Shown one piece after another: positions 1 through 10,552 of a DNA stretch of 64,000 bases (its first letter is position 1; the number at the start of each line of letters is the position of its first letter). This DNA is from Castanea sativa (Eukaryota > Streptophyta > Magnoliopsida > Fagales > Fagaceae). The notes beneath the pieces are model-generated. The model had not been told where the DNA came from and did no database searches. It saw only the letters and a program-made list of their open reading frames with translations. Both the position numbers and the translations under genes were made by a program. The stretch is from NCBI RefSeq assembly GCF_040712315.1, contig NC_134013.1:90650001-90714000 (forward strand), written 5' to 3'.

Positions 1-70
1 GTGGCTAGTTAATCTAATTATTCTCCCCTGTTGACCAAAAAAAATAAAAAAAATCTCTCTCCTTTGCGAG

Positions 71-181
71 GAACAACACAAGAAAAAATTGAATAGGCGG
101 ATCAGGCAGGTGCAGGAGATCAAGAAACCTGTTGGTCCTTATGTTGGAGAAGCATTTGGAATTAATCTAGCAACCAGTTAG
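71..181 (+). pseudogene. Last exon of gene X, copy 0 (partial)
   Basis: An in-phase terminal exon of 37 codons follows a pyrimidine-rich tract and AG acceptor (CTCTCCTTTGCGAG). It reads EQHKKKLNRRIRQVQEI, then KKPVGPYVGEAFGINLATS and a stop at 179-181. The same exon recurs at 9761-9871 and 16158-16268. Its phase 0 start matches the phase 0 end of the exon at 13965-14006, so it probably closes the same gene. The rest of this copy lies left of the window. The product is basic and I do not recognise the family. Confidence 0.5.
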
Positions 182-902
182 ATTCAAGAACTAGTTACTG
201 TTTCTTTGTTTCAGTTTTTCGACTTTGTCAATTGCATGGTGCTTGTTAGATCATGTATCATATTTGTTTATCCGATCCAAATTTTGATATGACATATATA
301 TCAAACTAATATAATAATTCCCAACAAGGCTTCAAATAATTTGCATAATTATTTAAATGTTGTCAATGACTCAAATTGCACTTAAAATTGTAAATGCGAT
401 GAATTATCGGCATTTCTTACGAAATCTTCCAAACAACAAAAGCATTTCTTTTCCTAATCTTTCACACAACAGACGATCTTAATTCTCTCGCCACCGAAAT
501 CAAAACTGCTGAAGATTAGATTACAATTATAAGCATGCACCACCTTGTATACAAGATAAAATAAACCTCATCATATATTTTTCTCAAAATATTTTATTTC
601 TTCTTTTGCTAAATAATAAAAGTTGTGCTTAAATTCAACAAATTAACTATAATTTGATTAGTACTTAATAAATCTATTGCCCTAGAATTTAACAATCCTG
701 CACCATCCCCAATTTGATAAGGAGCTTGGTAGAGGAGAGAGCAATAGAGAGCACAACACAACTCTGAAATTCGTTAATTATTGGCATTCAAATCCAACAG
801 CAAATTGAAAAAAGAAAAAAGCAAACATAGCTTCCAGAAATTAGGCTGAAATCTTCGTTACAACAAAGATTCTTCAGCCTCATCGGAATTTGTTTTTTTT
901 TT
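182..902. other. AT-rich spacer of unit A
   Basis: No gene is visible. The stretch is repeated at 9872-10470 (unit B, cut short) and 16269-17011 (unit C). Near 700-730 unit A lacks about 23 bases that units B and C keep (TTCTTAGTACGGAG region). The 3' end of the minus-strand gene at 903-1274 adjoins it. Confidence 0.6.
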
Positions 903-1274
903 CTACATTAACGAGAGGAGGGGAATTGAAACTATTGCTAGTGATGACAACATGAAACCCACAGCAGTAATCCTGCAAAATCTTTCAACTCTTGGCTTGT
1001 CTTGGATTATCAAGGCAATAAAGGCACCCATAAAAGCGAACAGGGTGGAGACTAGAAACTTACGGTAGTATGTCGGTCGGTCTCTGAAGAAGACTGGAAC
1101 TCGATTTCCGTCGACGTTTACTTGCGGAAGAACAATTGAAATTGTAGCTGTAGTGCTGGAGCTGTAAAGGATTAATATCATGAGCCATAAGGTAATGGAT
1201 TTTGGAGGCCCAGCTTTGTTCGAACAGGTAAGAAGACTTTCTTGAAGCGATGGTTCAGCAAAAATTGACCTCAT
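903..1274 (-). CDS. Small three-segment membrane protein, copy A
   Basis: A 123-residue single-exon reading frame. Hydrophobic segments lie at about residues 27-49, 72-91 and 101-122. The first two are separated by a hydrophilic loop (NVDGNRVPVFFRDRP), the last two by a basic-acidic turn (QDKPRVER). The ATG is the first in-frame methionine after an upstream stop. The copy at 17012-17383 keeps the whole frame and differs at only a few residues, which argues for a real protein. The layout (membrane segment, proline/glycine-rich loop, two more segments) loosely recalls the PGG domain of plant ankyrin-repeat proteins, but I see no diagnostic motif. It is divergent from the gene at 2406, about 1.13 kb away. 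Function unknown. Confidence 0.6.
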   Translation of the reverse strand: MRSIFAEPSLQESLLTCSNKAGPPKSITLWLMILILYSSSTTATISIVLPQVNVDGNRVPVFFRDRPTYYRKFLVSTLFAFMGAFIALIIQDKPRVERFCRITAVGFMLSSLAIVSIPLLSLM

Positions 1275-2405
1275 CGCTTTTCTTTTGCTCGGAAGGGTTA
1301 GGAACAGAAGTGCGGCTCGTTTGTGAGAATGGCTATATTTTTAATAAGATGATAATTCCTTGAAATTTCGTCGCTATGAAGATGTTGAAAGTAAGGTTAA
1401 ATCCGTCCATTAAGGTATGGCCCACCAACCACCAACCCATCAAATCAAACAATGTGATGACAGGGTAAATGCGACAAAACATCCGTCCATTACGAAGAAA
1501 AGAAAAGAAAAGATTAATATAAAAAAAAAAAATTCAAAAGTTACCATACCAAACTGACCTGTAACATTTTTATTAAAATTTGATTTAAGTTTCCTAACTG
1601 TCACGCTTATTCAATTAAATTTTTTTATCAATTCTTTTATATGTTGTGGTTAATTTTTAAATTATACTAAAAAAATTTCAAATTTTTAATCAATTCTTTT
1701 ATATGTTGCAGTTAATTATTAAATTTTACAAAATTTTTTTTAAATTAAATATTTAATGTTATAATATTTAATGTAAAATAATTTTTGAGAATCTTTTACA
1801 TATATATATATATATTAATATAACCTATAGTTTCTCAAAAAAAATATAACATATATAATTGTTATTAAATTTTATTATAAATATGTTCATCATAAAAAAT
1901 AATAATAGTAAATTGTACACTTATATTCATTATAATTATTCAATCAAAATAAAAAAAAAATAAACAATTTTAAAAAAATATTATAGAATAAAATTAATAT
2001 AAAAGGTTTTTTTTTTCCTTAATTTTAAAACAAAAGGATTAATTTCATGAGCCAAAAGGTAATAAATTTTATACTACCTAAAACAAATTTAACCAATTGG
2101 ACAAATTATAACTCAGTCAATTATTTAGTAATAAAGAAAAGCAAGAGAGAAAAAGAGTCATCTTTTTTCTGTTCTCTCACTCTCAGCAGCGGCTGGAAAT
2201 TTTGACCAGAGATTTAGGGTTTTCTGAAATTTCACAGTGCGAGAGAGAGAGAGAGAAAGAGAAAGAAAGAGAGAGAGATTTGAAACAAAAAGTCGTCTTT
2301 TTATGGGCCCACCCCACCCCTGATAGTGAATTACTCTGGTTTTTGTTAGTTTTTTTCTTTATCGTTTTCGTTCTGTGAGGGAAAACAACCGAAGTACTAC
2401 GAGTC
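1275..2405. promoter_or_regulatory. Shared divergent promoter region, unit A
   Basis: This spacer separates the start codons of two divergent genes, so it must hold both promoters. The middle (about 1500-2100) is extremely AT-rich with long A and T runs and a short (TA)n tract near 1800. The plus-strand leader contains a GA-rich microsatellite at 2238-2278. The same spacer in unit C (17384-19242) is longer because of an internal duplication, a MITE and a SINE. No specific factor site is claimed. Confidence 0.5.
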
Positions 2406-3233
2406 ATGGCGGATTTGGAGCTCGCTGACGAAACAGCACCTAGTGCTCTTATTACTTCCCTTCGAGTCCCTTTTGCTCCGCTGTCAAAATTTCACTTTTT
2501 GGTCACCCAGCTGCCAAAAGTTGTTTCTTCCACGATGGCCATCCGCCGGTCACATTCCTTAGTTTGCAAGCCAAAGTCCATATTGCATCCCTATAAGGAT
2601 CCATTGCTTCCTGATGTCCATAGTGACTCTCTGCGGGTCTCACGTGATCGGTGGGACGAAGCCTATGCCTTTCTGGGGGGCATATGCATACTATCAAATC
2701 AAGGGGAGAGCTCGGGTTCGGGTTCGGGTTCGGGTTCGGGAGGTGGAGCCGGGGAAGAAAGAAACGGTGGAAATCAGGGAATAGGAGGCGATGTAGGAGG
2801 AGGTGGTGGGCAAAGAGAGGGTATTGGAAATGAACGGAGAGGCAACCGTGGACGTAATCATGGAGGGGCTAACGGTGGCGGAGATGACGACGGTGATGAC
2901 CGCGGAGGCTGGGTTGGTTACATAGGAGGTGAAAGGGGTCCAATGGGCCCTGGACCGCTCAGAAGGGAAGAGATACAACTTGGTCTCAATGTCCAAATGA
3001 TTGGTACTCTCGAGTCCTTGGATATCCGCGACCTACCTGCTAGAGCCAAGATCTTCCGAGTTGTTTCGTTGGCTTTTCACTCAGTGGCGTTTGTTGTTTT
3101 GTCGGCTTCTATCGGGCAACGCCGTACGAGCCCAAGACTTGCCAGCATTCTGAGCTGGATAGGATCTTTTGCAACTCTTCTCGGGTTCATCTCAATGATA
3201 GCTATGGCTTTTTCGGCTTCATTCATTCCATGA
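2406..3233 (+). CDS. Glycine-rich protein with C-terminal membrane hairpin, no AP2 domain
   Basis: A 275-residue frame starting MADLELADETAPSAL, as in the gene at 19243. Residues about 16-95 are unrelated to the AP2/ERF centre of that paralogue and match no family I know. From [12 protein letters not shown] onward the two proteins are nearly identical: a Gly-Ser run encoded by a 6-bp repeat (GGTTCG), a Gly/Asp/Asn-rich linker to about residue 180, then two hydrophobic segments at about 217-237 and 245-271 ending SASFIP. A short stretch before the junction (LPDVHS versus LPDAHT) is also shared. The gene could be a decayed ERF fusion that lost its DNA-binding domain, or the ancestral form. The open frame and kept hairpin favour a product, but no expression evidence exists here. 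Confidence 0.5.
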   Translation: MADLELADETAPSALITSLRVPFAPLSKFHFLVTQLPKVVSSTMAIRRSHSLVCKPKSILHPYKDPLLPDVHSDSLRVSRDRWDEAYAFLGGICILSNQGESSGSGSGSGSGGGAGEERNGGNQGIGGDVGGGGGQREGIGNERRGNRGRNHGGANGGGDDDGDDRGGWVGYIGGERGPMGPGPLRREEIQLGLNVQMIGTLESLDIRDLPARAKIFRVVSLAFHSVAFVVLSASIGQRRTSPRLASILSWIGSFATLLGFISMIAMAFSASFIP

Positions 3234-3394
3234 ACAACTATCGTTCTCCGTGAAATGTGGCTTTACTCGAGGAGACATATCTCCTTGATATATTACAGCC
3301 ATTTGTAATTTGCTTGATATTTGTTTTTCGCTGCTTGATAATTGTTTTTCGCTGTTATGAATCATTACAAAATAATTAGAATGACTGTTGTGAG

Positions 3395-3484
3395 ACACAG
3401 CCACTCGGCACTCAGCCACTTCATTCAAACTTCAACTCTCTCTCACGCATTCTCAACTCAGGTATCGATATAAAGCTTTCAATC
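3395..3484 (+). repeat. Displaced piece of a hAT 5' leader
   Basis: Bases 3395-3484 match 23290-23388, the transcribed leader of the hAT element at 22742-26028 (shared words include CACTTCATTCAAACTTCAAC and ATATAAAGCTTTCAATCTT). It starts just where unit A stops resembling unit C, at a shared GTGAG. Confidence 0.8.
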
Positions 3485-4118
3485 TTGGTGGTGCTATCTC
3501 TGCAACTCTGTTTATATTTTGGTGCGATCTACCTTCACGAGGAAACTCCTTAGCATGAAAATCAATAATATTGTGGGGAACATTCATTATACTTGAAGGA
3601 ATAATGTGGGGAAGATATCCAATTTCATTATACTTTTGTGATGCCATAATATGAGTACTACCTGTCATTTAATTGTACAAGGCTTCTCTTCTGTTTGTCG
3701 CGTATGAATGAACTCTTTTCTATATTACGATATGAAAAAAGCAAGACTGTGTTGATAAGTTCAGGGCCAAATTGAAGTTATGACAGTGTCCCCTTATTGG
3801 CGATGCACTAACTTTTAGTTTTTTGAATGCAATGTCCAAGAAAGGAGCCTTTTGTTGTTGAACTGCTTTTATGGTTTCTCAATGATTTGGTTGTTAGAGG
3901 CTTAGAGCCCCTTCTTAAACCGGAGGCAAAACCAAGAAAGCCCCAATTGTTTGGGCTTTTTGCAGCTTTTTAAGCAGAAACCTTGCAATCCATGTAATAA
4001 CGGGCTTTTCTCTGCTTTTGTAAAGCAGCCAGGGAATTTTAAGGCAGAAGCAACTCAATTGTTGCTTCTAAAAGATGTAATATTATATATAAAAAGAACT
4101 CATATTCCGAGAAGTTGT
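3485..4118 (+). repeat. 635-bp dispersed repeat, copy 1
   Basis: This block is collinear with 38955-39590 inside intron 3 of the MAD1 gene, with scattered mismatches. Shared landmarks are GGTGGTGCTATCTCTGCAAC at the start and AACTCATATTC near the end. No coding potential is visible. It may be an unclassified transposon or an ectopic copy of the intron. Unit B lacks it. Confidence 0.85.
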
Positions 4119-4183
4119 TGCTTCATGTTGTACATCCTGCCAGGGTCCTCACACCAATTTTCATTTACGGTTTCTCCTCCCCC

Positions 4184-4196
4184 TCCTCTCTCTCTC

Positions 4197-4238
<42 letters not shown>
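4184..4238. repeat. (CT)n(CA)n microsatellite
   Basis: A compound CT then CA repeat. The copy in unit B (about 10524-10556) is shorter and interrupted. Confidence 0.9.
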
Positions 4239-6605
4239 CCAAAAGGTCATAACGTGTATAAATTCTGTTGATTGGTTTCTTAGCATTCAGCATTGTAAAT
4301 GCTTTCATGTTGTAAGAAGGTTAAAATGAAGGAAATCATGATGGAAGGAGGAGTGCGTTATTTGGAGATGAAGAGCTTATTGGATAAGGTCTTCTCTTCT
4401 CCATCAAAATGCTAAATTATTATTATCTGATAAGTAGGTAGTTATTTACTAGAACAATTAAGTGTTGTGGTCCTAAAGCAATCATTTATTTTTATTAATC
4501 TGTTAAAAAAGTTGGTGCACGCATAATGTGTACACAATGTGGCTTATGTTTCTCTATTGATGGTACAATAATATTTTTATACATGTTTTGTATTTCTGTG
4601 TCTCTTTCAGGAATCGGGTTCCCCTCTCAAAGTACTTAAATTGGTGCACTGTGATTGTGACTATTATTGTCTGTCTTACCATGTTTAGAATAATAGTCAA
4701 TCCCTTGGAAGTTACATTCATAACTTAGTCCTTGAGTGATCTATGGAATTCTTGCAACCTGGAGTATAAGAGCTGGACCACCTCTTTGCTGGGAGAGCTG
4801 TTACTTGTTGGGCCAGAGAATGCCTTAAGAACCCAGCAGCCCACTTAAAATGGTTTAGCAAAATGAGGGGTAACATGTCTTTTTTCTTGGGTTCATTTCA
4901 TTCCTTTTAACTAAAAAGTGTAAGGCTGCAGTTTCTGATAGACTGGCACTTCGATAGGTTAACTTCTATCAGTGCTGCTAGAAAGATTCTAAAACTAATT
5001 CATCTTTGATGAATTTGAAATAAGTGTCCAGGTATAATGGAATTTTAAAAACATGTTGCTAATCTTAGTCATTGTTAGGATTTATTCTAACGTTATATAG
5101 ATGGCCGTTGCTTCTGAAACTTACATGTAGATATGTATCTAAAACTTTCATGCTATAATTGCTATGTTAATGTGTGTGTGTGTATTTCCAGATGAGGACA
5201 ATTGCTGAATGTTGGCCTTCAAGTTGTCTCTAAGTTTGCCTATCTATTGCTCTTGATGACTACCACATTTAAAAAAGAAAAAAAAAAAAACGATGCCAAC
5301 ATAACTGCAGTAGATGGTTGTACAAGTTAAAACTAAGTACAAGTTCAAACTAAGTACTTTCATATCTGATATGGTATGCACCATATATTTTTGGTAAATT
5401 TCAAAAAGATGTAGATGGGATCTAAGCTTATCATTTAAAATTGGTCCGGTCTAGTTGGTTAATAATTGGGAAAAAAATGAATTATTTATCTGTCAAATTG
5501 CTTTATATGTGACAATGTTTAACCTCTGTGATCATACGAGTACCTGTGTTCTACCCATATTTTTCCTCACATTTTGTGCACAAAGATGATTATCGCAGTT
5601 CCTGTCATTGAGGTATAGTGGTTTGTTATTTCAGAGGTGGATTGGTTTCCCTGACAACTTGCTTCTTTTTAATGTTTGCTCCACTAACAGACAAAACAAC
5701 TTGATGGGGAATCTTCCATCTGAACTTGAGGAGTTCCTGAACAACAATCAAGGGGTTGAAATGGTAGTAAAGTTGGGTAGAGAGATTACTACATTATCAA
5801 GTGATTCTTTCACAAAAGATCAGGGGCCCTATCCTTCAGCTGAAACCCGAGAAACAACAGTGGTAATTTTTTTCACCACATAATATGCTTGTTTTTACTT
5901 CTTTAACTTAGTAATGCATGCTTTGTTTTCGAGTGGTTCTCTTTTTAGTTCATGTCTTAGTTTTCTTTTAATATCGCAGTCTCATGAAACAGCTGAGTTG
6001 GAAAACGTGGAACCTTTGAAGGGTAATGAGAACAAAGCAGGAAAACGCAATGGCAGGTGAAATATTCTTGATGGAGATGTGATCACAAATTTGAGATTCT
6101 AAGTTTGATGCTTTTCATGTTTCTTTACTCATATCAATCATTTTTGTTAAGCTTAATTTTTTCTTTTTCTTTTTCTTTTTTAACTCAATTCAACACAACT
6201 AAGATAAATCCTAACTATTTGGAGTCTGCTACATGGTTCTTTTTATGCTACTTCGCCTTATCTAGGCCATGTCCCTATTTACCTTTTCTTTTAACATAAA
6301 TTTTTGTTGCTGCAATTAGGCTGATGTGCAACTGTTAAATATGGCAGAGTGATCAAGTTGGTGTTCAAAGCATGGAAATGTTAATAGTAAGAGTTGCCCT
6401 TGAAGAAAGATTGAAACAAGAGTGTATCCTTAATTCCAGAGCTTCAAAGTCTGATAAAGCTCTAAACTTTTGAAAATATTTTATTTATGTCTGATAAAGC
6501 CCTAAACTATTGAAAATAGATTATTCAAAGCATGGAAATGTTAAAAGTAAGAGCTGCCTTGAAGAAAGATTGAAACAAGTGGGTATCCTTAATTCACTAG
6601 CAATT

Positions 6606-6860
6606 TTAGTCTCGGGATCGCATTTAGTCCCTGGCCAAACTAAAAGTGATTCACCATCAATTCATAGGAACTAATAGCGGTTACTTTATGTTTTTTGAAG
6701 ACTAAAAGTGACCATTCTATGTTTTCAAGGACTAAAATTGATCACTTTTAGCTTTTTAGGGATTAAAAGCCATTACTTTCAGTTTGTTGTGGACTAAAGC
6801 GATCACTTTCAGTTTGTTGGGGACTAATGCGATCACTTTAAAGTTCAAGGGTTAATGTTT
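6606..6860. repeat. Degenerate tandem repeat, copy 1
   Basis: Several imperfect units of about 35-40 bp built around GGGACTAAAA and GATCACTTTNAGTTTGTTG. It is repeated in unit B at 12900-13160. It lies in an intron of gene X. Confidence 0.75.
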
Positions 6861-7996
6861 AGAGTCAAACAAGTTACAATATATTTTGGCCTATATTTTT
6901 TCAATGTGACTCAGTGCATGTACGCCAAGCTTGATTTTTATTTTTTATTTTTTAAGCTCTCTGATTTATTGTTTTTCTGTTGCTTACTGTTTCAATGTTA
7001 TGGAGTTAGTGACAAACTTATTTTGTATTCTTGCGATTGTTTTAGTTTTTGGAAAACATTGATGGGTTTTCTAATGTTTATTTGTGTTTGCAGTTCACAA
7101 GTAGAGTGATATTATTCTGCTAGATGCGAATGGTAATATTGTGGAGTCGGATGATGAGATACCTGTCTTTGTTCTCAAGGTTTTTTTTCTCCCCCTTTTA
7201 TATCAAGTTGTACTAGTTGCTTTGAAATTTTAAATAGATTCTTCTAGTTGAGAGTAATTTAGGATTTACTTTAATTTTTTATTTCAATTAAATGTTGTTA
7301 CTTACATTTTTTTAAAAAAAACTTTAGTTGAATAAAAATCCTTGTCATGTGTGCATTAGGGTTAAGTTTACATTTTGTTTAGTTTTGTGAAAGCTTATAA
7401 CTGTTTTAAACATTAAAAGGATCCTGGAAAGGAATGATAAAAAGAATTGTAAACTTTAAGAGAGCATTCTATAGGTGTAAACTATGCAAATCTCTTCTAT
7501 ATTGTTTTTACCTATCAAAAAAAAAAAAAAAAACCATATAGATCTCTTCTGCATAACTGAAACAAACATAAGGCAGAATTCTTATTTTGTAAGTTTGTTC
7601 TCTTCTGTATAAGCATGTAGCAAGCAGTGGCATTTTTGTTTGCATCTTTAGTCTTTCCCACTTGGTAGTCCTAATGTTGCTTACAGGGTATTAATGATAA
7701 CGAGGATGAAGATGATGAATTGCAAAAAGTAAGAAAATTGATTTGCAATTTTGTGCATTGCATTTAATCAGTTTAGTTCTTTGAAAGTAAATCTCAAGCC
7801 TGTTTGTTTTGATTTTGGTTTTCTTTCTTTGACCAAAAACAACTGCATAGGTACATCTACATAAGAGAGATGCTCTAATTGAATAAATGTGAAGTTGAAT
7901 TATAGAAAATTCTTGCTTAACACCCCTCCTCCAAAATAAAAGAAAAAAAGAATTACACCTACATTTGTAATATGTAAATTTTTTTTTTCCAACCAT

Positions 7997-8429
7997 TTGG
8001 TCCTAAATTTTAGTTTTTCGGAAAGAAAACTACCAGCCTCATCCCGACAACAAATAAACGTGCAATCCCATCAAATCGGAGATTTTTTTTTACAAGACTT
8101 GCCTGTTTTTTCTTCGCTCTCTCTTCAAAAAAAAAAAAACTCATCATCCACCAATCTGTAAAAACCACTCCACTCCTACAAAATACTGAAATAGAAACCT
8201 CCCAAAACACAGTAACCTACCCCCTTTTTTCCCTCACCTTAGAAAAAAAAAAGCCTTTCTTAGATTTTAACGTTGAATTAGAGTTTGGAAAAAAAAAATC
8301 TTTTAAGTAAATTTACATGGTTATTGTAGCTAATATGCAAATTTATATAATTATACATGGGCTGATGTGAGTTATTTTTAGGTAAAATTGTGCAAATTAT
8401 AAACATTTTTCTATTATATAAAGACTGAT
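7997..8429. other. Non-coding stretch upstream of LINE fragment
   Basis: AT-rich sequence with A-runs and a CT-rich patch, no gene seen. Its counterpart is 14275-14721 in unit B. Confidence 0.5.
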
Positions 8430-9644
8430 GTGACTACTTGGGGAAAGGTATCTTTTGAGCTGCCCTTAGATGTTAAAGACACGATCAGAGCAGTCCCCTT
8501 ACAAATCTATGGGGAGAAACAAGACAATCTGATCTGGAAAGGGTCTCAAGATGGGGATTTTCACTTGGCATCTGCTTATAAGTTGGCTAGACTTGAGACA
8601 ACTGATGTCCAAACCTTCCACGGCAACTGGATTTGGAAACTAGATACGCTGCCAAAGATAAAACACTTCCTTTGGTTATGTTGCCACAACAGCATCCCAG
8701 TCAAGAAAGTCCTTGAATCGAGGGGTATTATTCATGATGCTTGTTGCCCCTAGTGCAGAAATCATGAGGAAACTATTTTACACACTCTAAGGGACTGCCC
8801 AGTTGCAATGAATTTTTGGCAAAAGTTTCGAACCCCCCAAAGCATGTCCAGCTTCATGCACTTGAGCTTGGCAGATTGGCTGAGCACAAACTGCCTAGAC
8901 AGCAAACTGAACCAAATAAATGGTATTCCCTGGTCTATTTTCTTTCCCTTGGCTGTGTGGAACCTGTGGAAGCATGGGAACAACATGGTCTTCCAAAACT
9001 CACCTATCAATATTAACCTCCACTCCCTATGTATGAAAGCTGCCACTGAATACTTTTATTGTGTGGGAAAAGGACAGGCCTTCAAAAGACACTTTGTCAT
9101 ACCGGTTTACTGGTGCAAGCCACAAGAGGGTTGGTTTACACTCAACTCTGATGGAGCTTCCCTAAATAACCCAAGAAAGGCAGGGGGGGGAGGGCTCATA
9201 CATGACTTTCACGGCAAATGGATTAAGGGATTTATGAGATATATCGGTATTAGTACAAGCATCATTGCTGAATTTTGGGCTCTTAGGGATGGTCTCACAC
9301 TTGCCTCACAGCTTGGAATCACACATTTGGCAGTGGAATTGGATGCCAAGGTGATTGTGGACCTTGTTCTCTCAAGGAAAACCCCTAACAACTCATATAC
9401 ATCCCTTCTTAATGACTGCAGGTACTTACTCGGGCAGTTTCAGCAGACCACAGTCAAGCATGCGTTCAGGGAGGCCGACAGAGGAGCGGACAGCCTTGCT
9501 AAAGGCGCTTGTTCCTTAACTTCTGATTTTGTTGTTCTAGATGTTCCCCCTACCCCTAATCTTAATGTAATTGTGAACTCTGATGCTAATGGCTTGTACT
9601 CTTTAAGGCTTATAGCCAATACTTCGCCCGTTGTGGCTAGTTAA
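8430..9644 (+). pseudogene. L1 LINE fragment: zf-RVT plus RNase H, with stop codon
   Basis: The C-terminal part of a plant L1 ORF2. A reverse-transcriptase zinc-binding region (WIWKLDTLPKIKHFLWLCC, CP-CRNHEE, LRDCP) is followed by an RNase H fold (LNSDGA, AEFWALRDGL, ELDAK, RGADSLAKG). One nonsense codon (TAG at 8751-8753, replacing the TTG of unit B) splits an otherwise continuous frame. A 6-bp in-frame deletion also distinguishes it from the unit B copy. It ends naturally at ...SPVVAS and is followed by an A-rich tail, as expected at a LINE 3' end. The 5' part of the element is missing. Confidence 0.85.
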
Positions 9645-10520
9645 TCTAATTATTCTCCCCTGTTGACCAAAAAAAATAAAAAAATCTCTCTCCTTTGCGA
9701 GGAACAACACAAGAAAAAATTGATGTGAGTACTCTTAGTAAATAATCTCTCTTTTGCAAGGAACAACACAAGAAAAAATTGAATAGGCGGATCAGGCAGG
9801 TGCAGGAGATCAAGAAACTTGTTGGTCCTTATGTTGGAGAAGCATTTGGAATTAATCTAGCAACCAGTTAGATTCAAGAACTAGTTACTGTTTCTTTGTT
9901 TCAGTTTTTCGACTTTGTCAATTGCATGGTGCTTGTTAGATCATGTATCATATTTGTTTATCCGATCCAAAATTTTGATATGACATGTATAAAACTAATA
10001 TAATAATTCCCAACAAGGCTTCAAATAATTTGCATAACTATTTAAGTGTTGCCAATGACTCAAATTGCACTTAAAATTGTAAATGCGATGAATTATCGGC
10101 ATTTCTTAGGTAATCTTCCAAACAACAAAAGCATTTCTATACCTAATCTTTCACACAACAGACGATCTTAATTCTCTCGCAACCAAAATTAAAACTGCTG
10201 AAGATTAGATTACAATTATAAGTATGCACCACCTTGTATACAAGATAAAATAAACCTCATCATATATTTTTCCCAAAATATTTTATTTCTTCTTTTGCTA
10301 AATAATAAAAGTTGTGCTTAAATTCAACAAATTAACTATAATTTGATTAGTACCTAATAAATCTATTGCCCTAGAATTTAATAATCCTGCACCATCTCCA
10401 ATTTGATCAGGTTCTTAGTACGGAGTTGATAAGGAACTTGGTAGAGGAGAGAGCAATAGAGAGCACAGCACATCCTGCCAGAGTCCTCACACCAATTTTC
10501 ATTTACGGTTTCTCCTCCCC

Positions 10521-10552
<32 letters not shown>

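Larger units (their letters stand above)
4326..9871 (+). pseudogene. Gene X, copy 1 (decayed multi-exon gene)
   Basis: Exons were inferred by comparison with copy 2. A possible first exon starts at 4326 (MKEIMMEGG). An acidic exon at about 5691-5862 (SELEEFLNNNQG, KLGREITTLSSDSF) is open here and ends at a GTAATT donor. The next exon is 5980-6056 (77 nt). Next, 6350-6424 is out of frame by two bases and its donor is altered. The exon at 7094-7180 carries a TAG where copy 2 has CAG, followed by LLDANGNIVESDDEIPVFVLK. The acidic exon 7687-7728 ends GINDNEDEDDELQK, and the terminal exon is 9761-9871. An L1 fragment sits in the last intron. I do not recognise the family. Acidic middle and basic C-terminus are its visible traits. 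Confidence 0.5.

Noticed and set aside
2714..2740. GGGTTC repeats as telomere-like DNA
   Set aside because: The 6-bp unit differs from the plant TTTAGGG repeat and encodes the Gly-Ser run of the two paralogues.
8350..9730. TSD TGATGTGAGT around the unit A L1 fragment
   Set aside because: The 10-bp match exists, but the A-tail is not adjacent to the right copy, and the 59-bp exon duplication explains the right copy equally well.
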